Assembly (NCBI GenBank): GCA_035308965.1
Contig: DATGFN010000022.1
Span: 248,001 to 312,000 of the forward strand
Length of the DNA stretch: 64,000 bases
Direction: 5' to 3'
Origin: DASYXZ01 sp035308965
Lineage (GTDB): Bacteria > Acidobacteriota > Terriglobia > UBA7540
The position numbers and the translations under genes are program-made. The notes beneath the pieces were generated by a model, which had not been told where the DNA came from, made no database searches, and saw only the letters and a list, made by a program, of their open reading frames with translations. This document shows positions 8,644 to 13,676 of this stretch, one piece after another. The number at the start of each line of letters is the position of its first letter. The stretch's first letter is position 1.

Positions 8644-8737
8644 GGTGGTCAGCACTGGTGTGCGGGCGCGCCTTATAAGCGTGTAATTGCCCCGGATCAG
8701 GGTGCACGGCAGAGTTCGATTCTCTGGACCACTACCA
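8644..8737 (+). tRNA. Atypical tRNA with long variable arm, anticodon read as TAT
   Basis: 94 nt. Acceptor GGTGGTC/GACCACT with a G-T end pair, discriminator A and encoded CCA. T-arm CAGAG-TTCGATT-CTCTG. The anticodon arm CGCGC-CTTATAA-GCGTG gives TAT. A variable arm of about 26 nt can pair TGCCCC with GGGTGCA, a class II feature normally limited to Leu, Ser, Tyr and Sec. The D-arm is abnormal (CAC-TGGT-GTG) and position 8 is not T. Identity is uncertain: a degenerate class II tRNA or an unusual decoding or suppressor type. Confidence 0.55.
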
Positions 8738-8742
8738 AATGT

Positions 8743-8818
8743 GCCTCCGTCGTCCAACGGACAAGGGCACCACGCTACGAACGTGGAGATCGAGGTTCAA
8801 TTCCTCGCGGGGGTTCCA
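8743..8818 (+). tRNA. tRNA-Arg(ACG)
   Basis: Anticodon arm CCACG-CTACGAA-CGTGG, T-arm CGAGG-TTCAATT-CCTCG, encoded CCA. The acceptor has two wobble pairs (1-72 and 4-69). Confidence 0.88.
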
Positions 8819-8823
8819 GATGC

Positions 8824-8902
8824 GGGCGCGTGTGGCCAATCGGAACGGCCACCAGCCTCCTAAGCTGGCGATATGTGGGTTTGAATTCTACCCCGCCTTT
8901 CA
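8824..8902 (+). tRNA. tRNA-Arg(CCT), no encoded CCA
   Basis: Anticodon arm CCAGC-CTCCTAA-GCTGG. T-loop TTTGAAT with two wobble pairs in the T-stem. The acceptor GGGCGCG/CCCGCCT has one C-C mismatch. The 3' end reads TTCA rather than NCCA, so CCA would have to be added post-transcriptionally. Confidence 0.75.
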
Positions 8903-8903
8903 T

Positions 8904-8977
8904 CCCGCGATAGCTCAATGGCAGAGCAGGCGACCGATAATCGCCCGACGTGGATTCGATTTCCTCTCGCGGGACCA
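8904..8977 (+). tRNA. tRNA-Ile(GAT) with C33
   Basis: Acceptor CCCGCGA/TCGCGGG, D-arm GCTC/GAGC, anticodon arm GGCGA-CCGATAA-TCGCC, encoded CCA. Position 33, almost always T, is C. The T-stem has one T-T mismatch. Confidence 0.82.
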
Positions 8978-8978
8978 C

Positions 8979-9055
8979 TCCGGTCTAGCACAACAGGCCG
9001 TGCGCTCGGCTGTTAATCCGTCGGCTGACGGATTCGAATCGGAGTGCCGGAGCCA
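8979..9055 (+). tRNA. tRNA-Asn(GTT)-like, T-stem and anticodon stem disrupted
   Basis: The length (77 nt), D-arm GCAC/GTGC, anticodon loop CTGTTAA and the end TGCCGGA-G-CCA fit tRNA-Asn. However, the T-stem strands ACGGA and CGGAG do not pair and the anticodon stem is largely mismatched. Instead AATCCGTC pairs with GACGGATT (9015-9034) as an 8-bp hairpin across anticodon, variable and T regions. Probably a damaged or refolded tRNA. Confidence 0.55.
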
Positions 9056-9077
9056 AATTCCGGATAGTGAGTCGGTC

Positions 9078-9154
9078 TGTTGTAGTGGCGTCTCTCTGAG
9101 CGCCGGAGGTTCTTGCGAATTCAAGGTCGGCGGTCAGAGACCGCCGCTACAACA
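9078..9154. repeat. TGTTGTAG inverted-repeat element
   Basis: 77 bp with near-perfect terminal inverted repeats: TGTTGTAGTGGCG on the left, CGCCGCTACAACA on the right, continuing inward through CTCTGA/TCAGAG. The flanks (TCCGG before, GGGCCGGAGCCA after) resemble tRNA acceptor ends, so it may sit in the remnant of another tRNA gene. Confidence 0.65.
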
Positions 9155-9175
9155 CACCGGGCCGGAGCCAGTTCT

Positions 9176-9251
9176 GGAAGCGTAGCTCAATAGGCAGAGC
9201 GCCTGCCTTTTAAGCAGGGCGATGCAGGTTCAACTCCGGCCGCTTCCACCA
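9176..9251 (+). tRNA. tRNA-Lys(TTT)
   Basis: Acceptor GGAAGCG/CGCTTCC, anticodon arm CCTGC-CTTTTAA-GCAGG, encoded CCA. The T-stem GCAGG/CCGGC has one A-G mismatch. Confidence 0.9.
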
Positions 9252-9252
9252 A

Positions 9253-9326
9253 GCTGCGATAGCTCAGTGGCAGAGCCGCTGATTCGTAACCAGCAGACCG
9301 GAGTTCGATTCTCCGCCGCAGCTCCA
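9253..9326 (+). tRNA. tRNA-Thr(CGT)
   Basis: Acceptor GCTGCGA/CCGCAGC, anticodon loop TTCGTAA with an A-C mismatch at 31-39, T-arm CGGAG-TTCGATT-CTCCG, encoded CCA. One base after tRNA-Lys. Confidence 0.87.
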
Positions 9327-9327
9327 C

Positions 9328-9403
9328 GGTGAGTGAACCCAAACGGTGCGGGGCCTGGCTGTGAACCAGGTGCGAGCGGGTTCGACTCCCGTCACTCACC
9401 CCA
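9328..9403 (+). tRNA. tRNA-His(GTG)
   Basis: The anticodon arm CCTGG-CTGTGAA-CCAGG and the extra G(-1) opposite C73 (GGTGAGTG/CACTCACC) are the histidine identity features. CCA encoded. Confidence 0.93.
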
Positions 9404-9430
9404 AGATTTGGTGGTGTCGTGGTTAAAGTC

Positions 9431-9480
9431 TGTAGCGGCGAGTTTATATCGCAGGATGGGGTCCCCGAGCCGCCTCTACA
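9431..9480. repeat. TGTAGCGGCGAG-type palindromic element, copy 3
   Basis: The shortest copy, 50 bp: TGTAGCGGCGAG at the left and CCGAGCCGCCTCTACA at the right are inverted. It follows GGTGGTGTCGTGGTTAAAGTC, which looks like the 5' part of a lost tRNA. Confidence 0.6.
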
Positions 9481-9488
9481 CAAGTTTT

Positions 9489-9563
9489 GGCCCGATGGCG
9501 CAATAACAGCGCGTCCCGATCAGATCGGGGAGGTCGTCGGTTCGAATCCGACCAGGGCTTCCA
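9489..9563 (+). tRNA. Class I tRNA with anticodon CAG
   Basis: The anticodon arm TCCCG-ATCAGAT-CGGGG gives CAG (leucine codon CTG), yet the variable loop is only AGGTC, unlike leucine tRNAs. D-arm GCGC/GCGC with a loop lacking GG. T-arm GTCGG-TTCGAAT-CCGAC. The acceptor GGCCCGA/CAGGGCT pairs only in its outer five positions. Discriminator T, encoded CCA. Amino acid identity is uncertain. Confidence 0.65.
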
Positions 9564-9564
9564 C

Positions 9565-9638
9565 GCTGGCGTAGCTCAGTGGCAGAGCAGCCGCATGGTA
9601 AGCGGCCGACCTGAGTTCGATTCTCAGCGCTAGCTCCA
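9565..9638 (+). tRNA. tRNA-Thr(GGT)
   Basis: Acceptor GCTGGCG/CGCTAGC, anticodon arm GCCGC-ATGGTAA-GCGGC, T-arm CTGAG-TTCGATT-CTCAG, encoded CCA. Third threonine isoacceptor in the array. Confidence 0.92.
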
Positions 9639-9639
9639 T

Positions 9640-9715
9640 GGGAGTGAGGTGTTATTGCCGGCACACCCGGCTCTTAACCGGAGAGGTGAGGGTTGAAATC
9701 CCTCCACTCCCACCA
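9640..9715 (+). tRNA. tRNA-Lys(CTT)
   Basis: Acceptor GGGAGTG/CACTCCC, anticodon loop CTCTTAA on a CCGG/CCGG stem, T-arm GAGGG-TTGAAAT-CCCTC, encoded CCA. The T-loop TTGAAAT departs from TTCRANY. Confidence 0.85.
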
Positions 9716-9721
9716 CGATTT

Positions 9722-9800
9722 GCCCGGTTAGCTCAGACGCGTCAGGAGCATGTCTCTTACAAAGACGAGGCCGCAGGCTCGCAATCTGCACCGGGCACCA
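9722..9800 (+). tRNA. tRNA-Val(TAC)
   Basis: Acceptor GCCCGGT/ACCGGGC, D-arm GCTC/GAGC with a long loop, anticodon arm TGTCT-CTTACAA-AGACG, encoded CCA. The T-loop reads CTCGCAA instead of TTCRANY. Confidence 0.85.
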
Positions 9801-9805
9801 AGTTT

Positions 9806-9880
9806 GGGGGCGTCGTCTAATTGGGAGGACTCCAGTCCTGCAAACTGGAAACGCGGGATCATCCCCCGCCGCCTCCACCA
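9806..9880 (+). tRNA. tRNA-Ala(TGC) with C33
   Basis: Acceptor GGGGGCG/CGCCTCC keeps the G3-T70 alanine determinant and discriminator A. Anticodon arm CCAGT-CCTGCAA-ACTGG gives TGC, with C instead of T at 33. The T-loop is ATCATCC, far from consensus. CCA encoded. Confidence 0.78.
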
Positions 9881-9887
9881 AATTTTG

Positions 9888-9961
9888 GCGGTCATGGTTT
9901 AGTGGCAGAATCCGACATTGCCAGTGTCGGGGCGCGGGTTCGATTCCCGCTGACCGCTCCA
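9888..9961 (+). tRNA. tRNA-Gly(GCC)
   Basis: Acceptor GCGGTCA/TGACCGC, discriminator T, anticodon arm CGACA-TTGCCAG-TGTCG, T-arm GCGGG-TTCGATT-CCCGC, encoded CCA. Confidence 0.93.
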
Positions 9962-9967
9962 TTTTTG

Positions 9968-10041
9968 GCGGCATTGGCATATAGGTTGTGCCTCAGCCTT
10001 CCAAGCTGAAGAAACGGATTCGAGTTCCGTATGCCGCTCCA
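9968..10041 (+). tRNA. tRNA-Gly(TCC)
   Basis: Acceptor GCGGCAT/ATGCCGC, discriminator T, anticodon arm TCAGC-CTTCCAA-GCTGA, T-arm ACGGA-TTCGAGT-TCCGT, encoded CCA. Confidence 0.93.
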
Positions 10042-10046
10042 AATTC

Positions 10047-10151
10047 GGTAGTGTCCTAAATTCCCTGGGAGCGCGGGCGTCTCGCCCGCTTTTTCCTTAA
10101 ATTGCGGGCGAGACGCCCGCGCTACCAGCGATACGAATCCGGACACTATCC
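10047..10151. repeat. TAGTGTCC palindromic element, copy 1
   Basis: 105 bp ending in GGTAGTGTCC and GGACACTATCC. The centre is a long hairpin with GCGCGGGCGTCTCGCCCGC on one side and its near complement on the other. Other copies are at 10426-10537 (opposite orientation) and 27471-27574. Non-coding, MITE-like. Confidence 0.75.
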
Positions 10152-10157
10152 CAAATT

Positions 10158-10232
10158 CAGGACGTAGGGTAAGGGCAACCCTCCTGTTTCGGATACAGGA
10201 GATTGGAGGTTCAAGTCCTCCCGTCCTGACCA
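10158..10232 (+). tRNA. tRNA-Pro(CGG)
   Basis: Acceptor CAGGACG/CGTCCTG, anticodon arm CCTGT-TTCGGAT-ACAGG, T-arm GGAGG-TTCAAGT-CCTCC, encoded CCA. Confidence 0.92.
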
Positions 10233-10236
10233 TTTT

Positions 10237-10310
10237 CAGGGTATGGGGTAGCGGTCGCCTCCCACGCTTGGAACGTGGTGGACTTGGTTCGACTCCAAGT
10301 GCCCTGACCA
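10237..10310 (+). tRNA. tRNA-Pro(TGG)
   Basis: Acceptor CAGGGTA/TGCCCTG, anticodon arm CCACG-CTTGGAA-CGTGG, T-arm CTTGG-TTCGACT-CCAAG, encoded CCA. Confidence 0.93.
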
Positions 10311-10316
10311 GTTTGT

Positions 10317-10393
10317 TGCGGGCGAGTGGAACGGAAAACCACGGGAGCCTCATAAGCTCTTCGATAATGGGTTCGACTCCCATGCCCGCTACC
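10317..10393 (+). tRNA. tRNA with anticodon CAT (Met or Ile2), no encoded CCA
   Basis: Acceptor TGCGGGC/GCCCGCT with an unpaired first position, D-arm GTGG/CCAC, anticodon arm GGAGC-CTCATAA-GCTCT, T-arm ATGGG-TTCGACT-CCCAT. The 3' end is A-CCG. The anticodon stem lacks the three G-C pairs of initiators. The sequence does not decide between elongator Met and lysidine-modified Ile. Confidence 0.8.
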
Positions 10394-10400
10394 GAAATTT

Positions 10401-10587
10401 GCCCTCGTCGTCGAGCGGCCAGGATTTCTGGTGGGGTCCGGATTTGCATCGCCGGGAGCGCGGGCGTCTCTCCCGCTTTTTCCTTAAATTGCGGGCGAGA
10501 CGCCCGCGCTCCCAGGGAAATTAGGATATTACGGGATACCTGATTCTCGATCGGAAGATGCGGATTCGACTACCGCCGAGTGTGCCA
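10401..10587 (+). pseudogene. tRNA-Glu(CTC) interrupted by a palindromic element
   Basis: 5' part 10401-10425 (acceptor GCCCTCG and D-arm up to GGAT) and 3' part 10538-10587 (anticodon loop TTCTCGA, T-arm GCGGA-TTCGACT-ACCGC, CGAGTGT-G-CCA). Joining them gives exactly 75 nt with the standard spacing of all arms. The 112-base insert belongs to the TAGTGTCC family, and GGAT occurs at both junctions like a target duplication. As it stands the gene should be inactive unless the insert is spliced. Confidence 0.8.
10426..10537. mobile_element. TAGTGTCC palindromic element, copy 2, inside tRNA-Glu
   Basis: Inverse orientation to copy 1. Carries the same GCGGGCGAGACGCCCGC core and the AGGGAAATTAGGA right arm; its outer ends are decayed (GATATTACGGGAT). 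GGAT flanks it on both sides. Confidence 0.7.
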
Positions 10588-10593
10588 GGATTA

Positions 10594-10668
10594 GGAGTGG
10601 GGGCAGGTTGGATATGCATCCGGCTGTCTACCGGAACGAAGCGGGTTCGATCCCCGTCCACTCCGCCA
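10594..10668 (+). tRNA. tRNA-Asp(GTC)
   Basis: Acceptor GGAGTGG/CCACTCC, discriminator G, anticodon arm CCGG-CTGTCTA-CCGG, T-arm GCGGG-TTCGATC-CCCGT, encoded CCA. Confidence 0.92.
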
Positions 10669-10674
10669 ATTAGC

Positions 10675-10748
10675 GGCCTGTTCGTCTATCGGTAGGATGA
10701 CTGACTTTCGATCAGTTGAGGCGGGTTCGACTCCCGCACAGGCTACCA
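10675..10748 (+). tRNA. tRNA-Glu(TTC)
   Basis: Acceptor GGCCTGT/ACAGGCT, anticodon arm ACTGA-CTTTCGA-TCAGT, T-arm GCGGG-TTCGACT-CCCGC, encoded CCA. Intact, so glutamate decoding does not depend on the interrupted CTC gene. Confidence 0.93.
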
Positions 10749-10824
10749 GGGCGCGTCGTCCAACGGATCAGGGCCTGGGTCTTCTAAACCCAAGATGGTG
10801 GTTCAACTCCACTCGCGCCTTCCA
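10749..10824 (+). tRNA. tRNA-Arg(TCT)
   Basis: Acceptor GGGCGCG/CGCGCCT, anticodon arm TGGGT-CTTCTAA-ACCCA, T-arm GGTGG-TTCAACT-CCACT, encoded CCA. Directly abuts tRNA-Glu(TTC); the HNH gene starts 3 bases downstream. Confidence 0.92.
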
Positions 10825-10827
10825 ATT

Positions 10828-11385
10828 ATGAGAAAGAAATTTATGAGCGACACTTTGGTCTTGGACACTCAGGGTTTTCCGATAGCCTTCGTCTCCTGGC
10901 AGCGTGCTGTGAACCTCCAGTGGCAGGATCGCGCCGTGGTGGTCGCGGAGGATGCCAAGCGAATCTTGCGCTCGCCCAGCTTTGAGATGGGATTGCCGCG
11001 CGTCATCAAGCTTCGCAATCACATCAGCCGGAAACTTCGATTCAAAGTTCCGATGACGAGGCGGAACATTGCCATTCGCGACAACAGCTCCTGCCAGTAC
11101 TGCGGTGTGCTGCTTGAGACTTCGGACTACAGCATCGACCACGTAGTGCCCCGCAGCCGTGGCGGACAATCGGTATGGGCTAATCTTGTGCTGGCGTGCG
11201 TACGCTGCAACCGGCGCAAGTCGGACCGCCTTGCGCACGAGGTTGGCCTGAGGCTAAGGCAAAAGCCGGCGGAGCCGAACCAGTTCGATCCACGTTTCAA
11301 CTTCAGGTTGCACATCAAAGTGCTTCGGCCTGAATGGTCCGACTACAAGGCGTATATCTACTGGAACGTCGAGCTTGAAAAGTAA
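10828..11385 (+). CDS. HNH endonuclease embedded in the tRNA array
   Basis: 185 residues from ATG 10828; ATG 10843 (MSDT) is an alternative. Upstream starts would run into tRNA-Arg. Zinc-ribbon pairs CQYC (about 90-93) and CVRC (about 123-126) flank the catalytic block SIDHVVPRSRGG with DH at about 105-106, a complete HNH motif. The N-terminal 85 residues (VLDTQGFPIAFVSWQRAV) match the common stand-alone bacterial HNH family rather than a restriction enzyme with a methylase. The stop lies 3 bases before tRNA-Phe, so it is tightly packed between tRNAs and would share their transcript. DNA target and role are unknown; nicking near tRNA sites or mobility of the array are possibilities. Confidence 0.88.
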   Translation: MRKKFMSDTLVLDTQGFPIAFVSWQRAVNLQWQDRAVVVAEDAKRILRSPSFEMGLPRVIKLRNHISRKLRFKVPMTRRNIAIRDNSSCQYCGVLLETSDYSIDHVVPRSRGGQSVWANLVLACVRCNRRKSDRLAHEVGLRLRQKPAEPNQFDPRFNFRLHIKVLRPEWSDYKAYIYWNVELEK

Positions 11386-11388
11386 TTC

Positions 11389-11464
11389 CCCCGGTGAGCA
11401 AGCGCGGTCGTTGCGATGGTCTGAAAAGCCATAGAGTCCCGTTCGACTCGGGGACCGGGGACCA
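11389..11464 (+). tRNA. tRNA-Phe(GAA)
   Basis: Acceptor CCCCGGT/ACCGGGG, D-arm GCAA/TTGC, anticodon arm ATGGT-CTGAAAA-GCCAT, T-arm TCCCG-TTCGACT-CGGGG, encoded CCA. Confidence 0.92.
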
Positions 11465-11469
11465 ACAGA

Positions 11470-11556
11470 TACGCAAGTCCACAGTTAACAGTCGACAGCT
11501 AACAGTCCAAATGCAATTGGTTTTTACTGTGAACTATGAACTGTGGACTTTCGTGG
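11470..11556. repeat. Heptad inverted repeat (ACAGTTA/GAACTAT words)
   Basis: The left arm is ACAGTTA ACAGTCG ACAGCTA ACAGTCC. The right arm contains ACTGTGAACTATGAACTGTGG, roughly its reverse complement. Lies between tRNA-Phe and tRNA-Gln. Confidence 0.65.
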
Positions 11557-11569
11557 GGGCCAGAACCAT

Positions 11570-11643
11570 TCCCAGCTCGTTTAATGGTAGGACGCAAGAT
11601 TTTGAATCTTGAGATTGGGGTTCGATTCCCTGGCTGGGAACCA
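11570..11643 (+). tRNA. tRNA-Gln(TTG)
   Basis: Acceptor TCCCAGC/GCTGGGA, anticodon arm CAAGA-TTTTGAA-TCTTG, T-loop TTCGATT, encoded CCA. Last tRNA of the array. Confidence 0.92.
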
Positions 11644-11734
11644 ATGCTTGGTCGAAATTATTAGTTGACAGGCTCGCCGCCGCTCCTGTAGGATGGGCTT
11701 CGACAATTGAATATTTGATTCAGAAACCCTGAAT

Positions 11735-11839
11735 CTCATCAAGAGTGGTCGAGGGATAGGCCCTATGACGCCACGGCAACCGCTCCGACGCAAGTCGGAG
11801 GACAGGTGCCAACTCCTACCCGTATTAGGGGGAGATGAG
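11735..11839 (+). promoter_or_regulatory. SAM-I (S-box) riboswitch
   Basis: P1 is CTCATC (11735-11740) with GATGAG (11834-11839). Inside are the S-box landmarks in order: AAGAGTGGTCGAGGGA, GGCCCTATGACGCC, GGCAACC, a GCTCCGACG/CGTCGGAG-like stem and AGGTGCCAA. An intrinsic terminator follows 25 bases later. It should switch the downstream thrC-like operon off when S-adenosylmethionine is plentiful. Confidence 0.92.
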
Positions 11840-11863
11840 ATGGGCCCGCAAAAGGTCTTCATC

Positions 11864-11893
11864 CAGCCTCCCGACGTGGTCGGGGGGCTTTTT
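11864..11893 (+). terminator. Riboswitch-controlled terminator
   Basis: Stem AGCCTCCCGAC/GTCGGGGGGCT with a GTG loop and a run of T residues, placed between the SAM-I aptamer and the first gene. Confidence 0.88.
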
Positions 11894-11978
11894 AGTTTTG
11901 GCCGCAGTCAGCCTGCCTCTCCTTTCAAGCATAAAGAAGCGCACCCCTCGGATGAGAGAATTGTATCGAGGAGGAGTT

Positions 11979-13223
11979 GTGAGTTATCTGGTCCATTTAA
12001 AATGCCGTGATTGCGGGCGCACTTACCCCGCCGAGCCCATCGCCGCTTGCGAAGAATGTTGGGCGCCGCTGGAAGCCGTTTATGACTACGGCCGGATTTG
12101 GTCGGATGTTCGGCGCGACGAAATTGCCAGCCGGCCCCCCACGATGTGGCGCTACAAGGAATTGCTGCCGTTGACCGCCGACCCCTGGGTGGGTTCGCAC
12201 ACGGGCTTCACGCCCTTCCTGGCGGCGCCGCGATTGGCGCGGGCGCTGGGGGTTCGTGAACTCTACGTGAAAAACGACGCGGTGAATTATCCCACCCTCT
12301 CCTTCAAAGACCGGGTGGTGGCGGTAGCATTGAGCAAGGCTCACGAATTTGGGTTCGACACGGTGGGCTGTTCGTCCACCGGCAATTTGGCCAACGCCGT
12401 TGCCGCCCACGCCGCCGCGGGCGGATTCAAAACTTTTATCTTTGTTCCCGCCGACCTCGAGTCCGAAAAAATAATCGGCACAAAAATTTTTGGGGCCACG
12501 CTGGTGAAAATCAACGGCAACTACGACCAGGTGAACCGGCTGTGTTCCGAGATCGCGCAAAAATATCCCTGGGGCATGGTCAACGTGAACCTCCGGTCGT
12601 ACTACTCGGAAGGCTCGAAGACTGTGGGCTTCGAGGTGGCGGAGCAGTTTGGCTGGCGCCTGCCGCAGAACATCGTGATTCCGATGGCGGGCGGTTCGCT
12701 GATCACCAAGGTGAAGAAATCGTTTGACGAATTGCAGAAGCTCGGCTGGGTGGAACCGGTGGCGACGAAATTCTTCGGCGCCCAGGCGACGGGATGCTCG
12801 CCCATCACTACGGCGGCAAAAAGCGGCTCACCGGAAATTGTGCCCCAGAAACCCGCCACCATTGCGCGCTCGCTGGCCATTGGAAATCCCGCCGACGGGT
12901 TTCACGCCGTGAAAACAATTCTGGGAAGCGGTGGCGCCGGCGAAGATGTATCGGACGCCGAGATCGTGGAAGGAATCCGGCTGCTGGCGGAGACGGAAGG
13001 AATCTTTACCGAAACCGCGGGCGGCGTCACGGTGGCGGTGGCGCGCAAGCTGATCGGGCAGGGCCGGCTGAATCCGAATGAGTCTATCGTGCTGGCCATC
13101 ACCGGCAACGGCCTGAAGACCATCGGCGCGGTCAGCAATTGCTTTGAAGAGGCGGCAGTGATTCGTCCCAAGTTGGTCGATTTTGAAGAGCAATACCTCC
13201 ACCTGACTCCGGCCAGTGTGTGA
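11979..13223 (+). CDS. thrC: Threonine synthase-like PLP enzyme
   Basis: 414 residues from GTG 11979, chosen because GAGGAGGAG lies just upstream; an ATG at 11952 is possible. An N-terminal zinc ribbon (CRDC at 9-12, CEEC at 24-27) and a fold type II PLP domain with the Schiff-base lysine in TLSFKDR (about 110) match threonine synthase, which turns O-phosphohomoserine into threonine. The gene is first after a SAM-I riboswitch and is followed by a ubiquitin-like sulfur carrier and homoserine kinase. Regulation by SAM fits methionine supply better than threonine, so a sulfide-transfer reaction on O-phosphohomoserine is a plausible alternative (inference). Confidence 0.88.
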   Translation: MSYLVHLKCRDCGRTYPAEPIAACEECWAPLEAVYDYGRIWSDVRRDEIASRPPTMWRYKELLPLTADPWVGSHTGFTPFLAAPRLARALGVRELYVKNDAVNYPTLSFKDRVVAVALSKAHEFGFDTVGCSSTGNLANAVAAHAAAGGFKTFIFVPADLESEKIIGTKIFGATLVKINGNYDQVNRLCSEIAQKYPWGMVNVNLRSYYSEGSKTVGFEVAEQFGWRLPQNIVIPMAGGSLITKVKKSFDELQKLGWVEPVATKFFGAQATGCSPITTAAKSGSPEIVPQKPATIARSLAIGNPADGFHAVKTILGSGGAGEDVSDAEIVEGIRLLAETEGIFTETAGGVTVAVARKLIGQGRLNPNESIVLAITGNGLKTIGAVSNCFEEAAVIRPKLVDFEEQYLHLTPASV

Positions 13224-13225
13224 GC

Positions 13226-13335
13226 GAAGAATTGATCCATTGAACCATCAGATCATTGAGTCATTGAAAGAAAGAGTCTTCTAATGGCTCAATGAACAAA
13301 TGACTCAATGAATCAATTCTTGAGAACTGACACTT
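13226..13335. repeat. Heptad inverted repeat (CATTGA words)
   Basis: GAATTGATCCATTGAACC and TCATTGAGTCATTGA on the left face TCAATGAACAAATGACTCA and TGAATCAATTC on the right, giving a long imperfect hairpin between thrC and the UBL gene. Confidence 0.6.
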
Positions 13336-13353
13336 TTACTCGGGGAAATAACT

Positions 13354-13638
13354 ATGTCCATTACCATTCGCATTCCTCCGCCCCTGCGCAAATTTACCGG
13401 CGGAACCGAAGCGGTTGAATCCGCGGCGCGAAACCTGCTGGAACTGTTTGACGGGCTGGAGCAGAAGTTTCCGGGCATCAAACAAAACCTCTGCACGGCG
13501 GAGGGCAAGCCGCATCGATTCGTCAACATTTATGTGAATGACGAAGATATTCGCTTCCTGGGTGGGGGCGAATACGCCTTTCACGATGGCGACGAGGTTC
13601 TCCTTGTTCCCGCTATCGCCGGTGGCTCCGCCATTTAG
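13354..13638 (+). CDS. MoaD/ThiS-family ubiquitin-like sulfur carrier with residues after GG
   Basis: 94 residues: a beta-grasp fold pattern (MSITIRIPPPLRKFTGG, then VNIYVNDEDIRF and HDGDEVLLVPAIAGG). The protein ends GGSAI, not GG. Family members act as thiocarboxylates on the terminal Gly after E1 (ThiF/MoeB) adenylation; a tail must first be removed, as HcyD does for HcyS in Wolinella. Its place between a PLP enzyme and homoserine kinase under a SAM riboswitch suggests sulfur donation in homocysteine or cysteine synthesis rather than molybdopterin. An E1 candidate is at 45687. No JAMM protease is in the window. Confidence 0.85.
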   Translation: MSITIRIPPPLRKFTGGTEAVESAARNLLELFDGLEQKFPGIKQNLCTAEGKPHRFVNIYVNDEDIRFLGGGEYAFHDGDEVLLVPAIAGGSAI

Positions 13639-13676
13639 TCGCCGAAGCCTTTCCTGATATAATCCCGTGCTTAATT

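Noticed and set aside
9404..9430. Possible 5' half of another tRNA (GGTGGTGTCGTGGTTAAAGTC) before a palindromic element
   Set aside because: No matching 3' half was found, so it is mentioned only with the repeat.
8076..10449. Many reading frames through the tRNA array
   Set aside because: They are translations of tRNA genes; recurring motifs such as GSRTR and RGIEPRS are typical tRNA artefacts.
10795..10827. Upstream extension of the HNH reading frame
   Set aside because: It lies inside tRNA-Arg(TCT); the start was placed at 10828 after the tRNA.
7946..11643. CRISPR array as explanation for the regular repeats
   Set aside because: The units fold as different tRNAs with different anticodons; there is no constant repeat and no cas gene.
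11835..11978. Longer N-terminus for the thrC-like gene
   Set aside because: It would translate the riboswitch and terminator; GTG 11979 has a strong SD and begins at the conserved zinc ribbon.
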